From: Gordonibacter pamelaeae
Lineage (GTDB): Bacteria > Actinomycetota > Coriobacteriia > Coriobacteriales > Eggerthellaceae
DNA: 64,000 bases
Assembly: GCF_042665095.1 (NCBI RefSeq)
Contig: NZ_JBHTBV010000005.1
Direction: 5' to 3' (one strand)
Made by a program: the position numbers and the translations under genes. Under the pieces are notes generated by a model. That model saw only the letters and a program-made list of their open reading frames with translations, was not told the origin of the DNA and did no database searches. Below, one piece after another: positions 41,559 through 49,018 of the stretch (position 1 is its first letter; the number at the start of each line of letters is the position of its first letter).

Positions 41559-41632
41559 TGGCTGGGCCACCAGGATTCGAACCTGGATAGCTGGTACCAA
41601 AAACCAGAGTCCTGCCGTTGGACGATGGCCCA
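41559..41632 (-). tRNA. tRNA-Gln(UUG)
   Basis: A 74-nt cloverleaf on the minus strand with acceptor TGGGCCA, anticodon arm CTGGT-TTTTGGT-ACCAG (anticodon TTG), T arm CCAGG-TTCGAAT-CCTGG and an encoded CCA. Its 3' end abuts the tail locus, a typical phage integration position, but no duplicate 3' end was found at the locus' other boundary. Confidence 0.95.
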
Positions 41633-41744
41633 GTCTCGGAAACGCCCGCCGCAACCCGGAGCAGATGGCGGGCACGCGCCGATGCTTTCAGCCGGCATCG
41701 GCAAGTCACAAGCGCGTCTGGTGATTTTACCTGTTAAGCAAAGG

Positions 41745-41778
41745 CTTGGCAATGGCCGGTTATCCGGCCATTGCCAAG
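41745..41778 (-). terminator. Perfect 15-bp hairpin after the lipoprotein gene
   Basis: Arms 41745-41759 and 41764-41778 are fully complementary with a TTAT loop. It lies 33 bp past the lipoprotein stop on the minus strand. The tail downstream (CCTTTGCTT) is only weakly T-rich. Confidence 0.6.
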
Positions 41779-41810
41779 CTGCAGCCTCGAGTCAGCGAGC
41801 GCACTGAAGA

Positions 41811-42269
41811 TTACTGGCGCTCCATCTTCACGGTAGTCGTCGTTCCCAGGGCCGATGCCTCGTAGCTGAGGATGCCGTTCTCGTACGTGAACGTCTTGGT
41901 CTCGTCTCCCGAGGCGAGCAGGGCGTTCGCGGTCTTGGAGGTATCGTTGACAGAATCCCACGTGTAGCTCTCCGTCGCCTCGGTCGGCGCCTCGTACGTG
42001 CCTGACCAGTAGAGCGACTTCGTATCTCCGCCATCGCTCACCCAGTTGATCTCGATAACGTTGTCCTGAATGGTAGCCTCCTGGTAGCTGTCCTCGGACT
42101 TGGAGTTGACCTGCTTCCACTCGCCGCTCAGGTCGAGCGGCTTCTTCTGCTCTTCCTGCTGGGGCGCATCGGACGTCGAGCCGTCGGATCCGCCCGAGGC
42201 TCCTCCCCCGCATCCGAACAGGAACAAAGCCAATGTTCCGCACAGCGCCACCATGAGCATTTTCTTCAT
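41811..42269 (-). CDS. Small lipoprotein of unknown function
   Basis: 152 residues from ATG 42269, preceded by GAAGGAGGCACC. The signal peptide (MKKMLMVALCGTLALFLFGC) ends in a lipobox Cys. A Gly/Ser/Glu linker and a beta-rich globular domain (SGEWKQVNSKSEDSYQEATI, then KTFTYENGILSYEASALG) follow. This resembles small surface lipoproteins common in Coriobacteriia. It is anchored outside the membrane. Function is not recognised. It lies between two tRNA genes. Confidence 0.8.
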   Translation of the reverse strand: MKKMLMVALCGTLALFLFGCGGGASGGSDGSTSDAPQQEEQKKPLDLSGEWKQVNSKSEDSYQEATIQDNVIEINWVSDGGDTKSLYWSGTYEAPTEATESYTWDSVNDTSKTANALLASGDETKTFTYENGILSYEASALGTTTTVKMERQ

Positions 42270-42424
42270 CGGTGCCTCCTTCGGGATCGTTTGCGATCTC
42301 AAGCGCCCTCGCGCTCGGTTCCAGCTTAACGTGCAAGGAGGCTGTTGCACAATACTTTGGCTGCAAGGATTTAGGTAACGTCTTGCGAAGCGGGCAAGCG
42401 GCAAAACCTGCCCTTTTGTAACAA

Positions 42425-42449
42425 AGGCCAGCCGATTGCCGGCTGGCCT
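42425..42449 (-). terminator. Terminator after tRNA-Lys
   Basis: GGCCAGCC pairs with GGCTGGCC around a 7-nt loop, followed on the minus strand by TTTG. It is 10 bp past the CCA of tRNA-Lys. Confidence 0.65.
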
Positions 42450-42459
42450 GCTGTTTCCA

Positions 42460-42535
42460 TGGTGGGCCGTGAGGGAGTCGAACCCGCGACCTTGGGATTA
42501 AAAGTCCCCTGCTCTACCAGCTGAGCTAACGGCCC
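42460..42535 (-). tRNA. tRNA-Lys(UUU)
   Basis: A 76-nt cloverleaf on the minus strand with acceptor GGGCCGT / ACGGCCC, anticodon loop CTTTTAA (anticodon TTT), T arm CGGG-TTCGACT-CCC and an encoded CCA end. Confidence 0.95.
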
Positions 42536-42840
42536 ACGTCTGCAATGCGCGAGTATCTATTCTAGCCGGGGCGGGTGAGACGGTCAATGAAAATGTTGGC
42601 AACGCCCACCTGCGCACGAGAAGAGCGCAGTCTGCGGCACCACAAAAGGGTGCCCCGGCAAAATGCTGAACGGGGCGCGCCGGCCAAGGTGCCCATTCCG
42701 CCCCCCGGTTGAAACGAAGCCGTAACATGCGCGCCGGCTCGGCGGTACTACAATCGAATGGCATGCATAACCTGCGACGCTTCCGCGCGGTATCCCCGCC
42801 GTCGCCCGCCAGCCCGCCCTCCTGAAAGGCCGTGATAGCC
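42536..42840. other. Intergenic stretch without a supported gene
   Basis: Between tRNA-Lys and the universal stress protein gene. Open frames on the minus strand read through it but show no family-like sequence. The stretch presumably holds the tRNA-Lys promoter and that of the stress protein; no clear -10/-35 pair was picked out. Confidence 0.4.
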
Positions 42841-43362
42841 ATGTGGTGCTCGAAAGTGCTCGTTGCCTACGACGGATCGACCCCTTCCGCGAAAGCCCTC
42901 GACCTCGCGCAGTCCATCGGCGCACAGGATGAGCGCATCGAGCTGGTGTTCGCGCACGTGCTGAAGCTGTTCGCCCTGGGCACCGGGGCCGAGGGTCCGC
43001 TTATCGAGGAGGCGAACCGCGTGCACGCCGCACTCCAGCAGCTGGCCGAGCGCGTGCCGAACAAGGCCCATGCGCACCTGCTGAAGGGCACGTCGCCGGC
43101 CGATCTGCTGCTGAAATGCGCCGAGGACGAGGGCTGCGACCTCATCGTCATGGGCAGCCGCGGCAAGGGCGGCGTGAAGGGGTACCTGGGCAGCGTGAGC
43201 TACGCCGTGGTGCAGGGCTCCCCCGTGGCCGTGCTCATCGCAAAGGATGCGCCCGGCGCAGGAGCGGTCAGCGCGTCCACGACACCCGCGGCGGAAACCC
43301 CGCGCACGGGCCCCCAGGGCGCGAACCCGTCCGGCACATCGGCCGACCAGGCGGCACGCTAG
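42841..43362 (+). CDS. Universal stress protein (UspA family)
   Basis: 173 residues. It starts MWCSKVLVAYDGSTPSAKAL, and the ATP-binding loop GSRGKGGVKGYLGSVSYAVV carries the G-2x-G-9x-G-(S/T) motif of ATP-binding Usp proteins. The C-terminal ~35 residues are Ala/Pro-rich and low complexity. The ATG at 42841 is preferred over a GTG at 42832 because of GAAAGG spacing. The MFS gene starts 1 nt after the stop, so the two are co-translated. Confidence 0.9.
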   Translation: MWCSKVLVAYDGSTPSAKALDLAQSIGAQDERIELVFAHVLKLFALGTGAEGPLIEEANRVHAALQQLAERVPNKAHAHLLKGTSPADLLLKCAEDEGCDLIVMGSRGKGGVKGYLGSVSYAVVQGSPVAVLIAKDAPGAGAVSASTTPAAETPRTGPQGANPSGTSADQAAR

Positions 43363-43363
43363 T

Positions 43364-44632
43364 ATGTCGACCGCAGCGCAGGCTCGGCTCTGGACGAAGG
43401 ACTTCACGCTGGGCACAGCCGTGAACTTCCTGCTCATGGTGAACTACTACGGCCTCATGGTCGTGGTGGCCGACTACGCCATGAAAACCTACGACGCCCC
43501 CGCCGCCACGGCAGGCCTGGCCGCGAGCATCTTCATCATCGGCGCCCTCGCCGCGCGTCTCGTGAGCGGGCGCATCATGGACAAGGTGGGCCGCAAGCGC
43601 CTGCTGGTCGCGGGCGCGATCGGCGAGGTGGTGTTCTCGGTGCTCTACCTGGCGGGGCTCGGGCTCGCCCCCCTGTTCGCCATCCGCCTGCTGCACGGCT
43701 TCGCCTACGGGGTGTGCTCCACCACCATCGGCACCATCGTGACGGCGCTCGTGCCGGACAGCCGCAAGGGCGAGGGCGTGGGCTACTACATGCTGTCCGT
43801 GACGCTGGGCGCGGCCATCGGCCCCTTCCTGGGCATGTTCCTGTCGCAGAACGCCGGCTTCTTCCCCCTGTTCGTGACCACGGCCGTCGTGGCAGGCTTG
43901 AGCCTTTTGGCCGCCGCACAGCTGAAGGTGCCCGAGGCGGCGCAGGAAAGCGACGAGGACATCGAGGAGGCCGCGGAGGAGATCGCGCGCGACGAGCGTG
44001 ACGAGCGCGCCGGCGACTTCCGCGTGCCGCGCTTCGATCTGGGGAACTACCTGGAGTCCAGCGTACTGCCCATCGGCGCCGTGTGCGCGCCGCTGTTCTT
44101 CTGCTACTCCAGCCTGCTGGCGTTCCTCACGCCCTTCGCCGCCGAGAGCGGGCTCGCGCAGCCCGCGAGCTTCTTCTTCGTAGTGTACGCCGTGGCCACG
44201 TTCGTCACGCGGCCCTTCACGGGGAAGCTGTTCGACCGCAAGGGCGACCGCGTGGTCATGGTGCCGGCGTTCGTCGCGTTCATCGTCGGGATGGGCCTGT
44301 TGGCAACCGTGTACCGACCTGCAGCTATGCTCATAGCGGCAGCGCTTTTGGGCTTCGGCGTGGGCACCGTGCAGGCGAGCGGGCTGGCGCTGGCCGTGCG
44401 CATCGCCCCCGACGAGCGGCTGGGCCTGGCCAACTCCACGTTCTACATCCTGCTGGACGTGGGCGTGGGCTTGGGCCCGCTGCTGCTGGGGCTGGTGCAG
44501 CCGGTGCTGGGCTTCCGCGGCCTGTTCGAGGCCATGTCGCTGGTGGCCATCGTCGCGCTGGCAGCGTACCTGTTCGTCAGCCGCAAGCGCGGCACCATGC
44601 GACGCCGGCTGAAAGAAGCGGACGAACCGTAG
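43364..44632 (+). CDS. MFS transporter (DHA1-like)
   Basis: 422 residues with about 12 helices. Motif A GRIMDKVGRKRL lies between helices 2 and 3, with a related motif (GKLFDRKGDRVVM) between helices 8 and 9. The helix-5 sequence YYMLSVTLGAAIGPFLGMFL carries motif C features of drug antiporters. The cytoplasmic loop between halves is acidic (SDEDIEEAAEEIARDE). The start codon is 1 nt after the stress protein stop. Substrate unknown; co-transcription with the stress protein suggests a stress-linked efflux role. Confidence 0.9.
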   Translation: MSTAAQARLWTKDFTLGTAVNFLLMVNYYGLMVVVADYAMKTYDAPAATAGLAASIFIIGALAARLVSGRIMDKVGRKRLLVAGAIGEVVFSVLYLAGLGLAPLFAIRLLHGFAYGVCSTTIGTIVTALVPDSRKGEGVGYYMLSVTLGAAIGPFLGMFLSQNAGFFPLFVTTAVVAGLSLLAAAQLKVPEAAQESDEDIEEAAEEIARDERDERAGDFRVPRFDLGNYLESSVLPIGAVCAPLFFCYSSLLAFLTPFAAESGLAQPASFFFVVYAVATFVTRPFTGKLFDRKGDRVVMVPAFVAFIVGMGLLATVYRPAAMLIAAALLGFGVGTVQASGLALAVRIAPDERLGLANSTFYILLDVGVGLGPLLLGLVQPVLGFRGLFEAMSLVAIVALAAYLFVSRKRGTMRRRLKEADEP

Positions 44633-44713
44633 GGCCCGCTGAAGACTTAGGAGACCTTCGACCGTGAGTCTTGTCGACCGCGCTCCCGCCCGAGTGCGCG
44701 GCCGGGCGCAAAA

Positions 44714-44753
44714 CGTGCGCCCTCCTGCGGCAGGCGCGGCAGGAGGGCGCACG
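44714..44753 (-). terminator. Intrinsic terminator of the HD hydrolase gene
   Basis: Perfect 15-bp arms (44714-44728 and 44739-44753) with a 10-nt loop. On the minus strand the hairpin is followed by TTTTG. It lies 23 bp past the stop. Confidence 0.8.
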
Positions 44754-44775
44754 GACAGGCGTGGGAGGATGCCCC

Positions 44776-45381
44776 CTACCCCTCGGCGGGGACGAACGTG
44801 TCCTTGTCGGGGGCGAAGGACTGCATGGCCTCGATGGTGCGGGCGAACAGCTCGTCCAACTCCCAGCCCAGCATCTCGGCGCCGGAGCGGATGACGTCGC
44901 GGCTGACGCCGGCGGCGAAGCGCTTGTCCTTGAACTTCTTCTTGAGCGACTTCACCTCGAAGTCCATGACGCTCTTGCTGGGACGCATGACGATGGCCGC
45001 GCCGATGAGGCCCGTGAGCTCCTCGGTGGCGAACAGGATCTTCTCCATCTGCAGCTCGGGCTTGGGAAGCTCCGGGTTGAAGTCCGACGTGTGGCTCTGG
45101 ATGGCGCGGATGAGCTCGGGCGTGCCGCCGGCGGCCTCGATATCCTTGGCCGCGTAGATGGTGTGCAGCTCCGGCTCGTCGTCGTGCTCCTCCCAATCCA
45201 GGTCGTGCAGCAGGCCCACGAGACCCCAGAACTCAACGTTGTCGGGGTCGTACTCGCGCGCGAAGTAGCGCATGGTCTGCTCCACCGTCTCGGCGTGCTC
45301 GATATGGAACGGGTCCTTGTTGTGCTCCTGCAGCAGCGCGAACGCCTCGTCGCGCGTCATGCCGGCTTCAAGCGTGGACAT
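44776..45381 (-). CDS. HD-domain hydrolase
   Basis: 201 residues. The HD signature GLLHDLDWEEHD provides the metal-binding His-Asp pair, with upstream His residues (DPFHIEHAETV) and downstream AIQSHTSDFN as further candidate ligands. Family members are metal-dependent phosphohydrolases, often on nucleotides or related phosphates. The C-terminal part is helical. GAGAGGAG precedes the ATG. No operon partner. Substrate unknown. Confidence 0.85.
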   Translation of the reverse strand: MSTLEAGMTRDEAFALLQEHNKDPFHIEHAETVEQTMRYFAREYDPDNVEFWGLVGLLHDLDWEEHDDEPELHTIYAAKDIEAAGGTPELIRAIQSHTSDFNPELPKPELQMEKILFATEELTGLIGAAIVMRPSKSVMDFEVKSLKKKFKDKRFAAGVSRDVIRSGAEMLGWELDELFARTIEAMQSFAPDKDTFVPAEG

Positions 45382-45493
45382 GGGATGCTCCTCTCGTTTT
45401 GCGGTCTGGTCATACTATAGCGGTGAGGGCGCTTCGAAGGCCAGAGGCCTATCGGCAATCTTCTTCGGAATCCGAAGGAGATCTGGCCCGGAT

Positions 45494-45599
45494 GTAATAT
45501 TCCGGTCATTTCTGTGCATTTCCTTTTACGTGTTTTGAACTGGGCTTATACGTCATTTTACCTGATCAAAAGCTTGCACAGAAATGACCGGAATACTAC
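45494..45599. repeat. 25-bp inverted repeat with AT-rich 56-bp spacer
   Basis: Arms at 45494-45518 and 45575-45599 are complementary except for one position. They enclose 56 bp of AT-rich sequence with no ORF. In a GC-rich genome this looks like a small mobile remnant or a long cruciform. It stands alone between the HD hydrolase and the putative exporter, without obvious target-site duplication. Confidence 0.75.
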
Positions 45600-45621
45600 C
45601 TTTGCCACCGCATCCGCGGCC

Positions 45622-46503
45622 CTAGAACACGATGCCGAGCGCGTTCGCGATGAGGCCCCAGAACACGCCCATCGCATACAGGCCGACGATGATGGCAACG
45701 TTCTGCTTCCAGTGGCGGTTCGTGCGCACGAGCACCAGCAGGCCCACGCCCGCGCTCACCAGCAAGCCGGCCAGCATCGCGCCCGAGCCCAGCACGCCGC
45801 TCACGTACAGCTGCGCGATGACCACGCTGGCCGCGCAGTTGGGCACAAGGCCCACCAGCGCCGATCCGAACACCGAGAGCACCGGGTTCGCGCTCAGGAA
45901 CTCGCCGAGCGCGTCCTCGCCCACCACCTCCAGCACGCCGTTCAGCACGATGGTGATAACGAAGATGAACACCGTGACCTGCAGCGTGTGCTTGAGCGCG
46001 CTCTTGAGGATGCCGCCCTCGCCGTCATGGCAGTGGCAGTGGTCGCGCTCGCACAGGTCGTGGATGTGCAGCGGCGCGTCGATGCGGCGCGCGAGGCGCA
46101 TGCCGGCGTCCACCACGAAGCCCATGACCATGCCGACGACGATCTTCGCGCCGAGGATCTTGAGGATCACGATGAGCGGCACCTGCTCGGCGATGAAGAT
46201 GGGCAGCATCTCGTCGGACGTGGACAGGAACACCGCGAACAGCGTGCCCAGCGTGATGACGCGCCCGGCCCAGAGCGTGGCCGCCACGGCCGAGAAGCCG
46301 CACTGCGGCACCACGCCCACCACCGCGCCCACGATGGGCCCCGCAGCTCCCGCGCGCTGCACGGCCGCCTGCGCCTTGCCACCGGTCTTGTGCTCGAGCC
46401 ACTCCATCACCAGGTAGGTGACGAAGAGGAACGGGATAAGGTAGAGGGTGTCGGCAACCGAATGCTCCAGGACGTGCCCGGCTATGTGCGTGAATTCTTC
46501 CAT
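45622..46503 (-). CDS. Putative manganese/heavy-metal exporter (ArsP_2-like, 10 TM)
   Basis: About 293 residues with ~8-10 helices. GVVPQCGFSAVAATLWAGRV and GLVPNCAASVVIAQLYVSG are the duplicated Pro-x-Cys permease motifs of the ArsP_2 / putative heavy-metal exporter family. A cytoplasmic His/Cys-rich loop (HIHDLCERDHCHCHDGEG) is a plausible metal sensor or chelator. The start at 46503 (MEEFTHIAGHV) is inferred from hydrophobicity; the ribosome site is weak and a start further upstream is possible. No adjacent regulator. Substrate inferred only from family. Confidence 0.8.
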   Translation of the reverse strand: MEEFTHIAGHVLEHSVADTLYLIPFLFVTYLVMEWLEHKTGGKAQAAVQRAGAAGPIVGAVVGVVPQCGFSAVAATLWAGRVITLGTLFAVFLSTSDEMLPIFIAEQVPLIVILKILGAKIVVGMVMGFVVDAGMRLARRIDAPLHIHDLCERDHCHCHDGEGGILKSALKHTLQVTVFIFVITIVLNGVLEVVGEDALGEFLSANPVLSVFGSALVGLVPNCAASVVIAQLYVSGVLGSGAMLAGLLVSAGVGLLVLVRTNRHWKQNVAIIVGLYAMGVFWGLIANALGIVF

Positions 46504-46674
46504 AGGTTCGTATTGTAGTCCAACGAGGGCGCCGGAGGCACGGCGTAGCCGAACGGTCACATGGAACCAGCGCGGACGGATCTCATCCTGCCGATTTCTG
46601 CCAGCAAGAGGCGAGGGTCGAGCGGAACGAAGGGAGGCGGCCCATCGGCCGCCTCGCTTTCCGAGTTAGGGATA

Positions 46675-46706
46675 CGCCGGCCGGGCGCGTTTGCGCCCGG
46701 CCGGCG
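46675..46706 (-). terminator. Terminator of the groES-groEL operon
   Basis: Perfect 14-bp GC arms (46675-46688 and 46693-46706) with a GTTT loop lie about 45 bp past the groEL stop on the minus strand. Confidence 0.7.
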
Positions 46707-46750
46707 TCAGGTGGTTCCGGCGGCCGGGTGGCGGCCGGAACCGGGGGGTC

Positions 46751-48391
46751 TTACATCATGCCGCCCATACCGCCGCCGGCACCGGCCATGGCAGCCAGGG
46801 CCGCCGGATCCGGGTCCTTCGGGATGTCGTTGATGGTGGCCTCGGTGATGAGGATGAGGGCCGCCACGGAAGCAGCGGACTGCAGCGCGGTGCGCGTGAC
46901 CTTGACGGGATCGTTCACGCCCATCTCGATCATGTTGCCGTACTCGCCGTTGGCGCAGTTCAGGCCTTCGCCCTTGCCCATGCCCTTCACGCGCTCCACC
47001 ACGACGCTGCCCTCGAAGCCCGCGTTCTGGGCGATGGCGCGCATCGGAGCCTCCAGCGCCTTGCGGATGATGGCCACGCCGACTTCCTCGTCCTTGTCGA
47101 CCGACGAGATGTTGTCGAGCGCGGGCAGCGCGTCCACGAGCGCCACGCCGCCGCCGGCGACGATGCCCTCTTCCACGGCCGCGCGGGTCGCCTGCAGGGC
47201 GTCCTCGATGCGGGACTTCTTCTCCTTGAGCTCGGACTCGGTCGCGGCGCCCACCTTGAGCACGGCCACGCCACCGGACAGCTTCGCCAGGCGCTCCTGC
47301 AGCTTCTCGCGGTCGAAGTCGGAGTCGACGCGCTCGAGCTCGGCGCGGATCTGATGGATGCGGTCCTCGATGTTCTTCTTGTCGCCGGCGCCGTCCACGA
47401 TGAGGGCGGTGTCCTTCGTGACCTTGACCGTCTTGGCATGGCCCATCATGTCGATGGTGGCGTCGGCCATGGTCATGCCGAAGTCCTTGTCGATGACCTG
47501 CGCGCCCGTGACGGCCGCGATGTCCTCGAGGATGCGCTTGCGGCGGTCGCCGAAACCGGGGGCCTTGATGGCGACGCAGTTGAACGTGCCGCGCAGCTTG
47601 TTCAGCAGGATGGTGGCCAGGGCCTCGCCCTCCACGTCCTCGGCGACGATGAACAGCGGACGGCCGGAGCGCATGACCTCCTCCAGCAGCGGGACCATGT
47701 CCTGGATGCTGGTGATCTTCTGGTCGGTGAGCAGGATGTAGGGGTCGGAGAGGACGGCTTCCATCTTCTCCATGTCGGTAGCCATGTACGGCGAGATGTA
47801 GCCACGGTCGTACTGCATGCCCTCGACGATGTCGAGCTCCAGGTCGAACGAGGCGGCGTTCTCCTCCACGGAGATGGCGCCGTCGTTGCCCACGGCGTCC
47901 ATGGCCTCGGCGATCTTCTCGCCGATCTCGGCGTCGCCGGCGGAGATGGTGCCGACGTTCGCGATCTGCTCCTTGGTGGACACGGGCGTCGCGTCGGCCT
48001 TGATGGCGTCGACGATGGCGTCGGTGGCCTTCTGGATGCCGCGGCGGATGCCCAGCGCGTCGGCGCCGGCCGTGACGTTGCGCAGGCCCTCGGACACGAT
48101 GACGTCGGCCAGCAGCGTGGCGGTGGTGGTGCCGTCGCCGGCCACGTCGTTCGTCTTCACGGCAACTTCGCGGACCAGCTGGGCGCCCATGTTCTCGATC
48201 GGGTCCTCCAGCTCCACTTCCTTGGCCACGGTCACGCCGTCGTTCGTGATGGTGGGGGCGCCGTAGGACTTCTCGAGCGCCACGTAGCGACCCTTGGGGC
48301 CGAGCGTCACCTTGACGGCGTTGGACAGCTTGTTGACGCCGGCCGCGAGCGCGCTGCGCGCGTCGGCCTCGAACTTGATCTCTTTAGCCAT
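46751..48391 (-). CDS. groL: 60-kDa chaperonin GroEL
   Basis: 546 residues. It starts MAKEIKFEADARSALAAGVN; DGTTTATLL is the ATP-site motif and the C-terminus ends in the GGMGGMM repeat. Forms the double-ring ATP-dependent folding chamber capped by GroES. The length is standard. It lies 42 bp after groES on the same strand and under the CIRCE-controlled promoter. AAAGGATAGGC precedes the ATG. Confidence 0.98.
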   Translation of the reverse strand: MAKEIKFEADARSALAAGVNKLSNAVKVTLGPKGRYVALEKSYGAPTITNDGVTVAKEVELEDPIENMGAQLVREVAVKTNDVAGDGTTTATLLADVIVSEGLRNVTAGADALGIRRGIQKATDAIVDAIKADATPVSTKEQIANVGTISAGDAEIGEKIAEAMDAVGNDGAISVEENAASFDLELDIVEGMQYDRGYISPYMATDMEKMEAVLSDPYILLTDQKITSIQDMVPLLEEVMRSGRPLFIVAEDVEGEALATILLNKLRGTFNCVAIKAPGFGDRRKRILEDIAAVTGAQVIDKDFGMTMADATIDMMGHAKTVKVTKDTALIVDGAGDKKNIEDRIHQIRAELERVDSDFDREKLQERLAKLSGGVAVLKVGAATESELKEKKSRIEDALQATRAAVEEGIVAGGGVALVDALPALDNISSVDKDEEVGVAIIRKALEAPMRAIAQNAGFEGSVVVERVKGMGKGEGLNCANGEYGNMIEMGVNDPVKVTRTALQSAASVAALILITEATINDIPKDPDPAALAAMAGAGGGMGGMM

Positions 48392-48433
48392 AGTGTGCCT
48401 ATCCTTTCAGCGTTAGCTTGGGGCTGCTTCGGT

Positions 48434-48721
48434 TTACGCGAACACCGCGTACAGGTCGTCGGCGCGCAGGATCATGACGTCCTCGCCGTCGACGGTGATC
48501 TCGGTTCCGCCGTACTTGCCGTACAGGACTTTGTCGCCCTCTTTGACCGGCACGGGGATGAGCTTGCCGTCCTTGTCGAGCTTGCCCTCGCCCACGGCCA
48601 GAACGGTGCCCGTCTGGGGCTTCTCCTTCGCTTCGGTAGCGAGATACAGACCGGATGCCGTCGTCTCCTCAGCCTCGTCCTGCTTGATGATGACGCGATC
48701 ACCCAATGGTTTCAAGTTCAT
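48434..48721 (-). CDS. groS: 10-kDa chaperonin GroES
   Basis: 95 residues. MNLKPLGDRVIIKQDEAEET at the start, the mobile loop TTASGLYLATEAKEKPQTG and the DGEDVMILRADDLYAVFA ending. Heptameric lid for GroEL. The GAAAGGAAGG site precedes the ATG. First gene of the groES-groEL operon under CIRCE control. Confidence 0.98.
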   Translation of the reverse strand: MNLKPLGDRVIIKQDEAEETTASGLYLATEAKEKPQTGTVLAVGEGKLDKDGKLIPVPVKEGDKVLYGKYGGTEITVDGEDVMILRADDLYAVFA

Positions 48722-48803
48722 AACGTAGCCTTCCTTTCGTCCGTCTCTTGTCCGAAACTGGTTGTAGCACGTTTGCTATTTAACCACTCCGTTGCGGTGA
48801 CTG

Positions 48804-48830
48804 CTAGCACTCATAGGTAACGAGTGCTAA
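48804..48830. promoter_or_regulatory. CIRCE element (HrcA operator) of groES-groEL
   Basis: CTAGCACTC-N9-GAGTGCTAA matches the CIRCE consensus TTAGCACTC-N9-GAGTGCTAA with one mismatch. It lies between the promoter and groES. HrcA would bind here and release on heat or misfolded protein. The hrcA gene is not in the window. Confidence 0.95.
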
Positions 48831-48840
48831 ACATTGCGTT

Positions 48841-48868
48841 ATCATAGCAGCCTCGTTAGCGAATGCAA
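48841..48868 (-). promoter_or_regulatory. Housekeeping sigma promoter of groES-groEL
   Basis: On the minus strand, TTGCAT (48863-48868) and TATGAT (48841-48846) are separated by 16 bp. Transcription would start just before or inside the CIRCE element, so HrcA could block it. Confidence 0.8.
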
Positions 48869-49018
48869 GCGAAATTGAGGAAATCTCAGTGCCCTCGACT
48901 GAGGTTTTGCACAATCGCCACAATTCGTTCGATGGACTTCGAATAATTTTTGTGCTTTTGCACAAAACTGCCCGCGGGGGGCCGGCGAAATGGTTGGGCG
49001 AGGTTGGGCGAGCGGGCC

